Positions 63,748-64,000 of a stretch of DNA of 64,000 bases are shown one piece after another; position 1 is the first letter of the stretch; every line of letters begins with the position of its first letter. The notes below the pieces were generated by a model, which made no database searches, was not told where the DNA came from, and saw only the letters and a program-made list of their open reading frames with translations. A program made the translations under genes and the position numbers. The stretch comes from Corythucha ciliata (taxonomy: Eukaryota > Arthropoda > Insecta > Hemiptera > Tingidae): the NCBI GenBank assembly GCA_038030265.1, contig CM075942.1, positions 38,840,751-38,904,750 on the forward strand. The letters are read 5' to 3'.

Positions 63748-64000
63748 CAGGGTGATTCAGGAGGAGATGCATATACCGAAGTATGTTGTAGTACTAAGTA
63801 TTTGCGACCAAAGTCACCCTATGACCATAGGGTCGCAAATGCTTTCCTTTTGAGTTACACGTACAGTACAATGAGGAAGTATAACATAAAAAATAAAAAT
63901 CGCTGGAAACATGTTTTTTTCGAAAGACTTGCACCTCCCTGATGTCATGCATAGGTATGCTGAGAACTCTTTATTTTTCCAGGGAGTCAAGGTCTATAAC
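63748..64000. mobile_element. Left end of a CAGGGTGATTCAGG-type element, cut by the window end
   Basis: It begins CAGGGTGATTCAGGAGGAGA after TA and shares TATGTTGTAGTACTAAGTAT and CATAGGGTCGCAAATGCTTT with the 21165 MITE. The element continues past position 64000. Confidence 0.75.

Noticed and set aside
1..64000. CRISPR array, prokaryotic operons, Shine-Dalgarno sites
   Set aside because: The window is eukaryotic: introns, metazoan transposons and no regularly spaced identical repeats with unique spacers.

Overview
This is AT-rich nuclear DNA from an animal, most likely an arthropod and probably an insect. Coding sequence is broken by GT-AG introns, there are no operons, and nearly everything between sparse host exons is DNA-transposon debris: THAP/DDE plus YqaJ (ISL2EU type), PIF/Harbinger with a MADF/BESS partner, piggyBac, P-like, MULE with FLYWCH finger, a hAT fragment, LINEs with RNase H, and many hairpin MITEs. 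I cannot name the species.

The clearest host gene is a UNC93-like transporter (MFSD11 type) on the minus strand. Seven coding exons with compatible splice phases run from 34391 down to 15829 and give about 467 residues. Its first intron is about 11.6 kb, and its last intron holds a 4.1-kb element carrying a broken piggyBac gene. Other host-like genes are a DUF4806-type gene (43.2-43.9 kb, minus), a Myb/SANT-like gene (46.5-47.1 kb, minus) and an unrecognised spliced reading frame (35.4-35.9 kb, plus).

Region by region: 0-1.5 kb, P-like transposase remains; 2.2-3.6 kb, a foldback element; 3.7-6.8 kb, an ISL2EU-type element with convergent transposase and YqaJ nuclease genes; 7-15.8 kb, repeats and long-TIR elements; 15.8-22.7 kb, MFSD11 exons with inserted elements; 23.6-28.4 kb, tandem repeats, hairpins and C-rich DNA; 28.5-33.1 kb, an apparently intact Harbinger element nested in another TAA-flanked element; 31.55-43.30 kb, a nearly identical 5.87-kb tandem duplication that copies MFSD11 exon 1, the unknown spliced frame and the last exon of the DUF4806 gene; 44.4-46.3 kb, a long-TIR element; 48.8-51.8 kb, a 5'-truncated LINE; 52-55 kb, MITEs, short repeats and a hAT fragment; 55.9-58.2 kb, a second broken piggyBac and a LINE fragment; 59.7-62.0 kb, a MULE with two classes of subterminal repeat arrays; 62.2-64 kb, more MITEs.

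A recurring theme is a set of elements ending in CAGGGTGT and mostly flanked by TA. They recur at about eight places and differ completely inside. No CRISPR, rRNA gene or convincing tRNA gene was found.
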